From assembly GCA_947494545.1 (NCBI GenBank), contig CANLVH010000008.1, positions 95,533 through 159,532 of the forward strand: DNA of 64,000 nucleotides, read 5' to 3'. The notes beneath the pieces were generated by a model, which saw only the letters and a list, made by a program, of their open reading frames with translations, searched no databases and was not told the origin of the DNA. Source of the DNA: an uncultured Mesonia sp. GTDB lineage: Bacteria > Bacteroidota > Bacteroidia > Flavobacteriales > Flavobacteriaceae. Positions within the stretch are counted from its first letter, which is position 1; each line of letters begins with the position of its first letter. Of this stretch, positions 1-8,297 are shown piece by piece. Position numbers and translations under genes: made by a program.

Positions 1-163
1 CGTAGATAAAAAAGATAATAGCCCCAATTAGACTTAATTTCCAGAATATTACCGGGGTTTTAAGCTTTTCTGCCTTTTCAGACTTAAACCACTGGATGAT
101 TATTCGGCTGGCAAAAAATAATTGAGCGGTAAACCCAATAGAATAAATCATCCAATCTTTCAT
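1..163 (-). CDS. LAB_N-domain membrane protein (partial, C-terminus beyond window)
   Basis: The reverse strand starts with ATG at 163 and stays open to the window edge (54 codons). The peptide opens MKDWMIYSIGFTAQLFFASR and continues with a segment resembling the lipid A biosynthesis N-terminal (LAB_N) domain: a hydrophobic helix, an Arg/Gln/Trp patch, a Ser-Glu-Lys-Ala stretch, then P-x-x-FWKLSLIGA. LAB_N proteins are small inner-membrane proteins, often next to glycosyltransferases of envelope synthesis; their own activity is not settled. The family match is from memory of the motif pattern. Confidence 0.6.
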   Translation of the reverse strand, partial: MKDWMIYSIGFTAQLFFASRIIIQWFKSEKAEKLKTPVIFWKLSLIGAIIFFIY

Positions 164-194
164 ACATTATGGTTTAGAAGTTTTTTTCTAATAC

Positions 195-1016
195 TTACAG
201 CATTCCTAAATTAATTACCTCTTGTTTGCTAAGGTGTCTAAAACGCCCGCGTGGCAAATCTTTTTTGGTTAAGCCGCCATAAACTACGCGGTCTAGTTTA
301 ACCACTTCGTAACCTAATTTTTTAAACATTTTTTGAACAATATGCGGTTTGGTACTTTTTAATTCTATACCAACTTGGCGTTTTGGTTGCTTTTCTACAT
401 AGCTTATATCGTCTACGATTACCTTTTGACCTTCTAGAATAACTTGGTTATCTCTAATGCTTTCTAAATCTTCTTGGTCTAAGTTACGGTTTAATTCTAC
501 GTGGTAAATTTGCCGAATTAATTTTTTGGTACTTCCCAAATTCTTCGACATTGTCCCGTCGTTTGTAAAAAGCAATAAACCGGTGGTGCTGGTGTCTAAC
601 CTGCCAACCGGGTCTAATTTAGATTTGCTGGCATTGGCAATCAAATCCATTACGGTACGGTTGTTTTTTTCTAAACTTCCGGTAACGTAAAATCCGCTGG
701 GTTTGTTTAATAAAACATACTCTTTTTTCTCCGGATTAATCCTGCGACCGTCAAATTTCACTTCATCGGTAAGTTGCACTTTGTAACCCATTTCTGTAAT
801 AACCTCGCCGTTTACACGAACGCTGCCGGCTTTTATATAAATATCTGCATCACGTCTGCTGCAAATACCGGAGTTGGCTATATATTTATTTAGACGCATC
901 CCGGCCTCGGGATTCTTAACTTGCTTGTCTACTTGTATTTTTTTGGAAGGCGTATTCTGCTTTTGGTTAGGCTTTCGCGACATCTTCTTTTTTCCTGGTT
1001 TGTTTGTTTTGCCCAT
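195..1016 (-). CDS. rluB: Pseudouridine synthase, RsuA/RluB family (23S rRNA)
   Basis: Isomerises uridine to pseudouridine in rRNA. The first 40 residues are a Lys-rich, probably disordered tail, common in Bacteroidota RluB-like proteins. An S4 RNA-binding domain follows (about 41-90, RLNKYIANSGICSRRDAD), then the catalytic domain with the family motif GRLDTSTTGLLLF, where Asp141 is the expected nucleophile. The 273 aa length fits an RsuA/RluB/RluE-type enzyme. The ATG at 1016 is preceded by a TACCTTTG promoter box. RluB is the likeliest assignment; RluF or RsuA specificity cannot be excluded from sequence alone. Confidence 0.85.
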   Translation of the reverse strand: MGKTNKPGKKKMSRKPNQKQNTPSKKIQVDKQVKNPEAGMRLNKYIANSGICSRRDADIYIKAGSVRVNGEVITEMGYKVQLTDEVKFDGRRINPEKKEYVLLNKPSGFYVTGSLEKNNRTVMDLIANASKSKLDPVGRLDTSTTGLLLFTNDGTMSKNLGSTKKLIRQIYHVELNRNLDQEDLESIRDNQVILEGQKVIVDDISYVEKQPKRQVGIELKSTKPHIVQKMFKKLGYEVVKLDRVVYGGLTKKDLPRGRFRHLSKQEVINLGML

Positions 1017-1030
1017 AATTAAAATTTTTG

Positions 1031-1038
1031 CAAAGGTA
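1031..1038 (-). promoter_or_regulatory. -7 promoter box TACCTTTG for the pseudouridine synthase gene
   Basis: On the minus strand this reads TACCTTTG, matching the Bacteroidota sigma-A -7 consensus TAnnTTTG, 14 nt upstream of the ATG. No convincing TTG (-33) element is seen. Confidence 0.5.
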
Positions 1039-1156
1039 CAATATATTTAACGATAAGTGCTTATACCAAATTAACAATGTAATATCGTATTTAATCTGGT
1101 GTTTTTTTCCGTTGTAACGGAAGAAATCTGGCAGTACAATTATTTTTTTTATTTCT

Positions 1157-2065
1157 TTAAAAAATTCTGTTCAGCACCACGGCTGGGTCTATCAGTAAAA
1201 TACTAAAAACCCCAATTACAATAATTAACTTTAGTAAATTATGCAGCAGCGTGTATTGTAATTTGGAAGTAGATTTCCATAAAAAAATAAGAAAAGTAAT
1301 AAGCAAAGCAAAACTGAGTAAAAAATAATAATGCATATACCCAATAGGGAAATTGTCACTCACCAAAACTAGGGTGGGAATTAAAGCTAAAATCACCAAA
1401 CTGCTAATTAACTTTTTGGTAAAGCCAATTCCGTAAACCACCGGAATGGTTTCGTAGTTATGGGTAAAATCTCCTTTTAAATTTTCAAGGTCTTTTACCA
1501 CTTCTCTAATAGCAATAATTAGAAATAGAAAGGTAGCGTGAATAAAAATTACAAAATCAAAATTTTGATGGTAAACAAATACCACAAAAAACGGCGTAAT
1601 GGCCAAAATAGAGGCAGAAATAGTGCCTATAAAAGCATATTTTTTTAGCTTATGCGAATACAACCAAAGAAAAAAAATAAAAACCGAAAAGAATATAACT
1701 GCTTTAAATGAAACATAACTGGCCAAAATAACCGATAGAAAATTAAGTGTAAAATATAAAGCTAATTTGGTTTTTTGGCTTACATAATTATCCAATAAAG
1801 TTTTGTGTGGCCGGTTAATCAGGTCTTTCTCTACATCGTAAAAATTATTTATTAAGTACCCCGAAGCTATAGCCAAAGCAGAAGCTACAACAATTAAAAA
1901 TAAATTAGGGTCAAATAAAACCTCGCCAACCGGTTTTTGAGGAGCTAAAATATAGATAGATGCCAAGTATTGCGCCAGGCAAATAATTAGAATATTATAA
2001 CCGCGTATTACAGAAAACAAGCTCGCAAACTTGAGCAGTAAAAGCTTGTTTTTGCGTGAGAGCAT
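1157..2065 (-). CDS. UbiA-family prenyltransferase
   Basis: A 302 aa polytopic membrane protein of the UbiA superfamily, which transfers isoprenyl chains to acceptors such as quinone precursors or glycerol phosphate. Two Asp-rich motifs mark the active site: NNFYDVEKD (about 73-81) and REVVKDLENLKGD (near 187-199). About eight hydrophobic helices surround them. It ends 11 nt before mevalonate kinase begins on its upstream side, so prenyl donor and prenyl transfer genes appear co-transcribed. Homologues in Flavobacteriia are often called geranylgeranylglycerol-phosphate geranylgeranyltransferase; the acceptor cannot be read from sequence. Confidence 0.8.
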   Translation of the reverse strand: MLSRKNKLLLLKFASLFSVIRGYNILIICLAQYLASIYILAPQKPVGEVLFDPNLFLIVVASALAIASGYLINNFYDVEKDLINRPHKTLLDNYVSQKTKLALYFTLNFLSVILASYVSFKAVIFFSVFIFFLWLYSHKLKKYAFIGTISASILAITPFFVVFVYHQNFDFVIFIHATFLFLIIAIREVVKDLENLKGDFTHNYETIPVVYGIGFTKKLISSLVILALIPTLVLVSDNFPIGYMHYYFLLSFALLITFLIFLWKSTSKLQYTLLHNLLKLIIVIGVFSILLIDPAVVLNRIF

Positions 2066-2076
2066 GAAAAAAAAGT

Positions 2077-3015
2077 TTAGAAATTGTAAACTACTTCCAG
2101 CTTGTAGTCTTTCAATGCTTTTTTAGCTTGGTCTAAATCTTCCGTAAAGCCTAAAATATAACCGCCACCACCAGAGCCACAAAGTTTTAGATAATAGTTG
2201 CCGGAGTCTATACCTTCTTTCCAAAGTTTATGAAATTGTTTTGGAATCATAGGTTTAAAGTTAGCCAAGACCACATTACTCAACTTTTTAATATTGCCGA
2301 AAAGCGATTTTACATCTCCTTTTAAAAAGTCGTCTACGCAAGCGTCTGTATGTTTTACAAACTTGTCTTTAAGCATATTTCTAAAGCCGTCTTGCTTCAT
2401 ATTTTCCATAAAAAGATTTACCATTGGCGCAGTTTCGCCAACGCTGCCGCTGTCTAATAAAAATACAGCACCTTTACCGCTATTGGTTTGCGACGGGATG
2501 CCGGCTGCCTCAATATTATCTTTAGAATTGATAAGAATTGGCAAACTCAAATAAGAATTTAACGGGTCTAACCCACTCGACTTTCCGTGAAAAAAGGACT
2601 CCATTTCACTAAAAATCGCTTTTAATTGTAAAAGTTTTTCTCTGCTTAAATTCTCTAAAACCGTTATTTTATCTTTAGCATATTTATCATAAATAGCCGC
2701 TACCAAAGCGCCGCTGCTACCAACCCCATAACCTTGCGGAATGCTGCTGTCAAAATACATGCCTTTCTCAATATCTGCTTGCAAGCTTTCTATGTCAAAC
2801 TGCACCAAATCGGGATTGCTTTTTTGCAAATCCTGCAAATAATCTGCAAAACGTTTTAAGTTATTGTTAGATTTTTGGTTGGCATCAGATAGGTTCTCAT
2901 CTACTTTTAACGCGCCATTATAAAAATTGTACGGAATAGAAAGTCCTTTAGAGTCTTTAATAATGCCGTATTCGCCAAAAAGTAAAATTTTAGAGTAAAA
3001 TAATGGTCCTTTCAT
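2077..3015 (-). CDS. Mevalonate kinase (GHMP kinase family)
   Basis: Phosphorylates mevalonate with ATP in the mevalonate route to isopentenyl diphosphate. The N-terminus MKGPLFYSKILLFGEYGII carries the family's GEY signature for substrate contact. The glycine-rich ATP loop IPQGYGVGSSGAL lies at about 93-105, and a C-terminal CGSGGGGYILGF motif follows. A longer frame opens at a GTG at 3072, but family alignment strongly favours the ATG at 3015 (312 aa). That leaves 31 nt between it and diphosphomevalonate decarboxylase, which would be upstream in the same operon. Phosphomevalonate kinase is not in the window. Confidence 0.85.
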   Translation of the reverse strand: MKGPLFYSKILLFGEYGIIKDSKGLSIPYNFYNGALKVDENLSDANQKSNNNLKRFADYLQDLQKSNPDLVQFDIESLQADIEKGMYFDSSIPQGYGVGSSGALVAAIYDKYAKDKITVLENLSREKLLQLKAIFSEMESFFHGKSSGLDPLNSYLSLPILINSKDNIEAAGIPSQTNSGKGAVFLLDSGSVGETAPMVNLFMENMKQDGFRNMLKDKFVKHTDACVDDFLKGDVKSLFGNIKKLSNVVLANFKPMIPKQFHKLWKEGIDSGNYYLKLCGSGGGGYILGFTEDLDQAKKALKDYKLEVVYNF

Positions 3016-3046
3016 AGTCTTGGTTTCTAACGGAAAATTGTTGGCG

Positions 3047-4135
3047 TTATGCAAAATGTAATTGCTTGGCACCTTTTCCTACGTGGTCACAAATATACTG
3101 TTCCTTTTGACAATGTGCAACTAACTGGTTCTTAATGAAATCTAAAACTTTTGCCTCTTCTGCGGCCGGATACAGCAAATGAACGTTGGCTCCGGCGTCT
3201 AAAGTAAAGCAAAGTTTAGAGTTTTTTTCTTTACGGAATTGCCAAATCTTATGAATAATAGCCAAGGTATTTGGCTGCATTAAAATAAAATACGGACTGC
3301 TGGTCATCATCATAGCGTGCAAAGTCAAAGCTTCCGATTCTATCAAGTGAATAAACTTGTCTAAATTTCCACTTTCTAAAATTTCCAGTAATTTTTTGGT
3401 GTTAGAGAAAGCTTGCTCAAAACGCTGTTCCGCATACGGATGCTCTATCATTAAATTATGCCCCAAACTACTGCTTACGGTTTTTTGACCTTTATCTACC
3501 AATAAAACGGTGTCTTTATAGTTTTTAAAATTTTTGTGAATAGAACTTTCTACTTTAATTCCGTAAAGATTAGAACTATTTTCTATTACTTTGTGCTCGC
3601 CCCAAATTACAACTTCGCCTTGTAAACTTCTAGTAGCGCTACCCGAACCTAAACGTGCTAAAAAAGCTGCTTTTTGAGTAAAATAATCATTTTTAAGATT
3701 TGTATTTGCATCTTTTTCTATACTTAATAAACACAAAGCCAAAGCGCTCATTCCGCTAGCAGAAGATGCTATTCCGCTACTATGCGGAAAAGAATTATGC
3801 GTTTCTATACGAAAGCTATAATCTTTTAAAAACGGCAAATAGGGCAGAATCCGCTCAAAAAATACGGCTATTTTTGGTTCAAAATCTTTGGCGCGCTCGC
3901 CGTCTAAAAACACTTGAAAATCAAATTTCTCGGTGTTTTCTTTTTTCTGAAATTTTAAAGTGGTAGTGGTTTTACAATTGCTTAAAGTAAAACTAACCGA
4001 TGGGTTTTTAGGCAACTGCTCGCCATATTTTCCCCAATATTTTACCAAAGCAATATTGCTGGGAGCTTCCCAAGTGTAGGCTCCTTTTTCTGGGTAAGAT
4101 AAAGTAGTTGGCGGAATGAATTCTTTTTCGGTCAT
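3047..4135 (-). CDS. mvaD: Diphosphomevalonate decarboxylase
   Basis: Catalyses ATP-dependent decarboxylation of mevalonate diphosphate to isopentenyl diphosphate. The N-terminal ASNIALVKYWGKYGEQLP (about 25-42) is the diagnostic signature of this enzyme, and SSGIASSASGMSALAL is the GHMP glycine-rich loop with its conserved Ser pair. The C-terminal DAGANVHLLYP segment is also typical. The 362 aa length is normal. First gene of the mvaD - mevalonate kinase - UbiA run, with a TATATTTG promoter box 18 nt upstream. Mevalonate-pathway genes are usual for Flavobacteriia, whereas many other bacteria use the MEP route. Confidence 0.92.
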   Translation of the reverse strand: MTEKEFIPPTTLSYPEKGAYTWEAPSNIALVKYWGKYGEQLPKNPSVSFTLSNCKTTTTLKFQKKENTEKFDFQVFLDGERAKDFEPKIAVFFERILPYLPFLKDYSFRIETHNSFPHSSGIASSASGMSALALCLLSIEKDANTNLKNDYFTQKAAFLARLGSGSATRSLQGEVVIWGEHKVIENSSNLYGIKVESSIHKNFKNYKDTVLLVDKGQKTVSSSLGHNLMIEHPYAEQRFEQAFSNTKKLLEILESGNLDKFIHLIESEALTLHAMMMTSSPYFILMQPNTLAIIHKIWQFRKEKNSKLCFTLDAGANVHLLYPAAEEAKVLDFIKNQLVAHCQKEQYICDHVGKGAKQLHFA

Positions 4136-4153
4136 AGCGCGTTAAGATTTTTG

Positions 4154-4161
4154 CAAATATA
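4154..4161 (-). promoter_or_regulatory. -7 promoter box TATATTTG of the mevalonate operon
   Basis: The minus strand reads TATATTTG, a perfect TAnnTTTG match, 18 nt before the mvaD ATG. The likely start of the mvaD - mevalonate kinase - UbiA transcript. Confidence 0.5.
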
Positions 4162-4217
4162 AACTATCTAGAGAAGTTGGCATTTTTAAAAGCTGAAAAG
4201 CAAGTCAAATAAATGTT

Positions 4218-4820
4218 ATGAAAAATAAAATTTTTACAAAAGCTGTAAAATACTTTATTAACTTACCACCAATTAACCAAAATCCTACTATTATGCTATC
4301 AAATTGGTTTGAAACCTCTACCACAGCAATTTTTGCTACTATAATTCATGCTGTTTTAGTATATATTGGTATAATTCTTTTTACCAGATTGATGGGAAAA
4401 CGTAGTTTTTCTAAAATGTCCGGTTTCGATTTTGCAGGAACCATTGCCATTGGATCTTTGATTGCTACTACCATTACTTCAAAAAGCGTTGGTATTCTGC
4501 AAGGTTTAATAGCATTATTATCTTTATATACATTGCAATTTGTAATAGCAAGTTTAAGAAGATTTCCATCTTTCTCAAAAGCGGTAGACAACGAGCCTTT
4601 ATACTTAATGAAAGGCACAGAAATACTGCACGAAAACTTAAAAAAAGCCCAAGTTTCTGAAAACGATTTACGCGGAAAATTGCGGGAAGCTAACGTGATT
4701 AGGCTTAACCAAGTAAAAGCGGTAATCTTTGAAACAACAGGCGATGTATCTGTTTTGCACAGCGATGATACTTCTATAGAAATTGAAGATTTTATAGTAT
4801 ATGATGTAGAAGAAAAATAA
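4218..4820 (+). CDS. DUF421 (YetF-like) membrane protein
   Basis: A DUF421 family protein of unknown function. After a short variable head come three hydrophobic helices (IIHAVLVYIGIILFTRLMG, FAGTIAIGSLIATTI, LQGLIALLSLYTLQFVIA). A soluble C-terminal domain follows with the family features: the PLYLMKGTEILHENLKKAQV turn and LREANVIRLNQVKAVIFETTGDVSVL. The internal ATG at 4293 (MLSNWFETSTTAIF) fits the family N-terminus better than the ATG at 4218, so the first 25 residues may not be translated. Monocistronic, divergent from mvaD. Related proteins occur in Bacillus spores and many soil or marine bacteria. Confidence 0.75.
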   Translation: MKNKIFTKAVKYFINLPPINQNPTIMLSNWFETSTTAIFATIIHAVLVYIGIILFTRLMGKRSFSKMSGFDFAGTIAIGSLIATTITSKSVGILQGLIALLSLYTLQFVIASLRRFPSFSKAVDNEPLYLMKGTEILHENLKKAQVSENDLRGKLREANVIRLNQVKAVIFETTGDVSVLHSDDTSIEIEDFIVYDVEEK

Positions 4821-4972
4821 TTTTTTCTGTTAAACTTTACGGAAAACTGTTTTAAAATATCGCTAAAGCAAAAGATTTTAAGTAATTATTTGGCTATCTT
4901 TCTTTTGGAGAATAATTTAACGTATACTGGATTAACGATCAATGTGTTTTTGTAAGCCAAACTGAAATGAAA

Positions 4973-5230
4973 AACGCCTTTACTAGCGTTTCAAAGCAGC
5001 GCTTTGCAATCTTTTTCCTCAGTATAAGTTTTGGTTTGCGTTAAAAAATCTCGAAGCCTTGGAGAGATTTTAGTAAACCAAAACTGGTTTTCAGCTATGC
5101 TGAAAAATACCTTGGAAAAAGCGCCTTGTCTTTTGGCTTGGTTTATCATGAGCGCAGTCGAAGGATTTTCTCTTGTATCCGACGAGCAGAGCGAGAGGAA
5201 TACAAAGCAAAGAAAATGAAAATAGGTTGT
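4973..5230. repeat. Structured intergenic repeat, copy A
   Basis: No convincing gene lies between 4821 and 5411. Here several inverted repeats follow one another: AACGC/GCGTT (4973-4990), CAAAGC/GCTTTG (4992-5006), an outer helix CTTTTTCC 5011-5018 with GGAAAAAG 5114-5121, an arm AGTTTTGGTTT 5027-5037 with 5075-5085, its inner helix AAAATCTC 5045-5052 with GAGATTTT 5064-5071, and a second arm TTTTCAGC 5088-5095 with GCTGAAAA 5099-5106. A longer imperfect hairpin containing gacgag follows (about 5168-5217). The same fold with different bases recurs at 13153-13317. The short frames on both strands here are by-products of the repeat. Confidence 0.65.
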
Positions 5231-5411
5231 TTTAAATGACAGATATAATAAATGGTAAACTAGGTTTTTATAAAAATAAATCATTGATAGCGGAGTCGAG
5301 ACGCTTGATTTTAAGTTTTTATTTTTTTTCTTCTCAATTACGGAAAAGTCAAAACCTAAGACTAGAAATAAAAACGGCTATACAAAATTGTAATAACTAA
5401 AGTTTTGCGTT

Positions 5412-6014
5412 ATGGCGAAAGATTTTTTAAAAGAATATAGAAAAAAGCGCGATTTTGACCTTTCGGCGGAACCTTTTGGGGAAGAGAAAGACAAAAAGCA
5501 ATCCGACAAACTAATTTTCGTTATTCAGAAACACGATGCTTCCAACTTGCATTACGATTTTAGACTTTCCGTAAACGGAATTTTAAAAAGTTGGGCGGTA
5601 CCCAAAGGTCCATCAGTAGATCCGGACGAAAAACGCTTAGCAATCGCTACCGAAGATCATCCGTTTAAATATGCAGATTTTGAAGGCACAATTCCTAAAA
5701 ATCAATATGGCGGCGGCACCGTGATGGTTTGGGACGCCGGCACGTATCAACCCGATAAAAAAGATGATAACGGCAAACCTATTCCTATAGGAAAACAACT
5801 CGAAAATGGGCAAGCTACCTTTATTTTAAAAGGAAAAAAGCTAAAAGGCGGCTTTACTTTAATTCAGATAAATAAAGAAAAAGACCAGTGGTTACTTAAA
5901 AAAGTAGACGACGACAAAGCAGATGCACGTAGAAAACCGACTTCTACCGAAAACAAATCGGTTTTAACCCAACGCACGATGAAACAGATTAAAAAAGATT
6001 CTGAAAATGCATGA
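5412..6014 (+). CDS. DNA ligase D 3'-phosphoesterase domain protein (split LigD, part 1)
   Basis: A 200 aa stand-alone version of the LigD phosphoesterase (PE) domain, which trims 3'-phosphate and 3'-ribonucleotide ends during non-homologous end joining. Family signatures: IQKHDASNLHYDFRL (about 38-52), KSWAVPKGPS, the ATEDHP motif, and YGGGTVMVWDAGTY. The His/Asp/Glu residues expected at the manganese site sit in these motifs. In many bacteria this domain is fused to ligase and polymerase domains; here the gene stops and overlaps the ligase gene by 8 nt, which suggests translational coupling. No Ku gene is in the window. Confidence 0.88.
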   Translation: MAKDFLKEYRKKRDFDLSAEPFGEEKDKKQSDKLIFVIQKHDASNLHYDFRLSVNGILKSWAVPKGPSVDPDEKRLAIATEDHPFKYADFEGTIPKNQYGGGTVMVWDAGTYQPDKKDDNGKPIPIGKQLENGQATFILKGKKLKGGFTLIQINKEKDQWLLKKVDDDKADARRKPTSTENKSVLTQRTMKQIKKDSENA

Positions 6015-7005
6015 GTTGTTAAGAAAATTACCGAAAGACCAACAAGAAAAGTTGCAAAAAGAAAAGCAACCAAAGTTTATCCAACCTATGAAAGCAAAGT
6101 TAACTCACAAACGCTTTTCGGATAAAGACTGGGTTTTCGAGCGGAAATTAGATGGAGAACGCGTGCTGATTGTGAAAGATGAACAAAAAGTAAATTTATT
6201 TTCGAGAAACGAGAAAAAATTAAACTTTAAATACCCGGAGTTAGTAGAGGCTTTTCAAAAGCAAGAAAACAGCTTTATTGCAGACGGAGAGATTGTAGCC
6301 TTTAAAGGTAACGTTACCAGTTTTGCCAGATTGCAAAAACGCATGCACATAAGCAGCGAAGAAGAAGCTAAAAAAAGCAACGTAAAAGTTTATTGCTATG
6401 TATTCGATTTACCATTTTTCGAAGGTTTCAATTTAAGTAAGTTAAACTTTAGCTTCCGTAAAAATCTTTTAAAAAAAGCGCTCGATTTTCAAAGGCCCAT
6501 TCGGTTTACGCCGCATAAAAACGAAAACGGAAAAAAGTTGATTAAAGAAGCCTGTAAGAAAAATTGGGAAGGCTTAATTGCCAAGAAAAAAGATAGTACT
6601 TACGTGCATTCGCGTTCGTCTAAATGGTTAAAATTTAAATGCGTGCACGAACAAGAATTTGTAATTGGCGGTTATACCAAACCGCAAGGAGAACGCATTG
6701 GTTTTGGCGCTTTATTGATTGGTTTTTATAAAGATGAAGATTTACAATACGCAGGCAAAGTAGGCACCGGTTACGACGACGAAACCTTAGAATTTCTGCA
6801 TGACAAAATGAAAAAAATAGAAACAAAAAATCCGGCTTTTGCCCAAGAAGATACCTTGCCAAACAAAGATGTTTTTTGGTTAAAGCCAAAATTAGTGGCA
6901 GAAATTGGCTTTACGGAATGGACAAACAATAACAAATTGCGTCACCCTAGATATATTGGTTTGCGCGACGATAAAAAAGCGAAAGAAGTAGTAAAAGAAG
7001 CTTAA
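6007..7005 (+). CDS. ATP-dependent DNA ligase (split LigD, part 2)
   Basis: Seals nicks and ends with ATP as cofactor. The nucleotidyltransferase motif I is FERKLDGERVL (Lys47 the expected AMP acceptor), followed by FIADGEIVAF (motif III), FDLPFFEG, EGLIAKKKDSTY (motif IV) and SKWLKFKC (motif V). The C-terminal OB-fold is present (FVIGGYTKPQGERIGFGALLIGFY ending EIGFTEWT). The 332 aa length matches an isolated LIG module. The order phosphoesterase-ligase-polymerase with an 8 nt overlap and a 5 nt gap shows that the three products of a split LigD are made together. Compatible with two-strand end joining if a Ku gene exists elsewhere. Confidence 0.9.
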   Translation: MHELLRKLPKDQQEKLQKEKQPKFIQPMKAKLTHKRFSDKDWVFERKLDGERVLIVKDEQKVNLFSRNEKKLNFKYPELVEAFQKQENSFIADGEIVAFKGNVTSFARLQKRMHISSEEEAKKSNVKVYCYVFDLPFFEGFNLSKLNFSFRKNLLKKALDFQRPIRFTPHKNENGKKLIKEACKKNWEGLIAKKKDSTYVHSRSSKWLKFKCVHEQEFVIGGYTKPQGERIGFGALLIGFYKDEDLQYAGKVGTGYDDETLEFLHDKMKKIETKNPAFAQEDTLPNKDVFWLKPKLVAEIGFTEWTNNNKLRHPRYIGLRDDKKAKEVVKEA

Positions 7006-7010
7006 AAGTT

Positions 7011-7916
7011 ATGGAAAAAGAAGTAAGCTATAATAAGCAGAGTTTTAAAATTGGTAATCTGGACAAAACTTTTTATCCAAATGCAGATTTGACAAAAGGA
7101 GATGTCATTGAATATTACGAAAAAATAGCCGATACTATTTTACCCTATTTAAAAAACAGACCGCTGACTTTACAACGCTTCCCCAACGGAATAGCTGATA
7201 AAAATTTTTATCAAAAAGACAAACCCGATTATTTTCCGGATTGGATAGAAAGTCTTACTACCAAAAAACAAGATGGCGACAAGATAGAATATGTGTTATG
7301 CAATAACAAAGCAACACTAATTTACTTAGTAAACCAAGCCGGAATTATTTTTCATACGGGCTTAAGCACCCAAAAAAATCTTGAGAAACCCGATAAAATA
7401 ATTATAGATTTAGACCCGAGTACTACCAATTTTGAAACCATAAAAACCGCTGCGAAACGTATTAAGAAAATAATAGAAGAAAAATTAAATGCTACCGCTT
7501 TTGTAATGACAACCGGTTCTCGCGGTTTGCACGTAATGTTGCCAATAAAACTACAAGCCAATTTTGATGAGGTTAGGGAATTTAGTCAAAATCTTGCCAC
7601 TTATATCGCCAAACAATATCCGGAAGATTTAACCACTGCTGTGCGTAAAAATAAGCGCGAAAATAAACTTTTTTTAGATGTTGCCCGCAATGCATTGGGG
7701 CAAACCGCCGTTTGTCCTTATTCTTTACGTGCTATAAAAAATGCACCAGTTGCAACCCCGTTAGAATGGGATGAACTCGCACAACTAGAATCTGCACAAA
7801 AATATACCGTTTCTAATATTTTTAGGCGTTTGGCACAAAAAGATGATCCGTGGGCACAATTTTCGGATAAAGCGGTAAGCTTTAAAAATTTACAAGAAAA
7901 ATTGGAGAAATTATAA
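7011..7916 (+). CDS. LigD-type polymerase/primase domain protein (split LigD, part 3)
   Basis: A 301 aa archaeo-eukaryotic primase-like polymerase (LigD POL domain), which adds a few nucleotides, often ribonucleotides, to align broken ends. The catalytic DxD motif is in KIIIDLDPS (Asp133 and Asp135), the SxH-like motif in TTGSRGLHVMLPI, and the third acidic residue in NKLFLDVARNALGQTAVCPYS. The N-terminal LTLQRFPNGI..NFYQKD segment is typical. Starts 5 nt after the ligase gene. Normal in length for a stand-alone POL module, so it looks functional rather than a fragment of a broken fusion. Confidence 0.88.
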   Translation: MEKEVSYNKQSFKIGNLDKTFYPNADLTKGDVIEYYEKIADTILPYLKNRPLTLQRFPNGIADKNFYQKDKPDYFPDWIESLTTKKQDGDKIEYVLCNNKATLIYLVNQAGIIFHTGLSTQKNLEKPDKIIIDLDPSTTNFETIKTAAKRIKKIIEEKLNATAFVMTTGSRGLHVMLPIKLQANFDEVREFSQNLATYIAKQYPEDLTTAVRKNKRENKLFLDVARNALGQTAVCPYSLRAIKNAPVATPLEWDELAQLESAQKYTVSNIFRRLAQKDDPWAQFSDKAVSFKNLQEKLEKL

Positions 7917-7957
7917 GTTCTATTTAATTTTAAAGTTCAAAATCAAATCTGTGCTTT

Positions 7958-8281
7958 ATGGAAACTACTGCAAATAGTAATATTTTAAAGGTAAATCCCA
8001 GATTATTAAAAATTGTTGCTGTTTTACAATTCCTTTTACTTGGTTTCTTTTATTATTCCCAATGGCAGCAAATTTCGTTACCTAGTATACTTACTTATAC
8101 CGTCTTTTTTGTCTTTTTATTTGCTTGGCTTTTGGTTTTGGCAGATCTCTTACAACAACGCATTTATCAAAAATGGTTTTGGTATTTGGGTTTATTTACC
8201 CTGCCTTTTTTAGCTATTTTATTATACGCTTTTCAGCGGAATTCTTTGTTGCGTTTAGAAAACAATAAGTTCTCCGGTTAA
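7958..8281 (+). CDS. Small hypothetical membrane protein
   Basis: A 107 aa protein with three hydrophobic segments (about 16-33, 41-63 and 75-91) joined by short basic loops, ending in a charged tail. I do not recognise a family with confidence; the YLGLFTLPFLAILLYAF segment faintly recalls phospholipase D N-terminal-like membrane modules. It follows the split LigD genes by 41 nt and could share their transcript, but nothing links it to repair. It converges on the BASS transporter gene with only 16 nt between the stops. Confidence 0.55.
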   Translation: METTANSNILKVNPRLLKIVAVLQFLLLGFFYYSQWQQISLPSILTYTVFFVFLFAWLLVLADLLQQRIYQKWFWYLGLFTLPFLAILLYAFQRNSLLRLENNKFSG

Positions 8282-8297
8282 AGTTTATGCTGATTTT

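Noticed and set aside
4991..5284. Open frames on both strands (97 and 62 codons) in the intergenic repeat
   Set aside because: They lie inside the structured repeat copy A, have no coding bias or homologue I know, and overlap each other.
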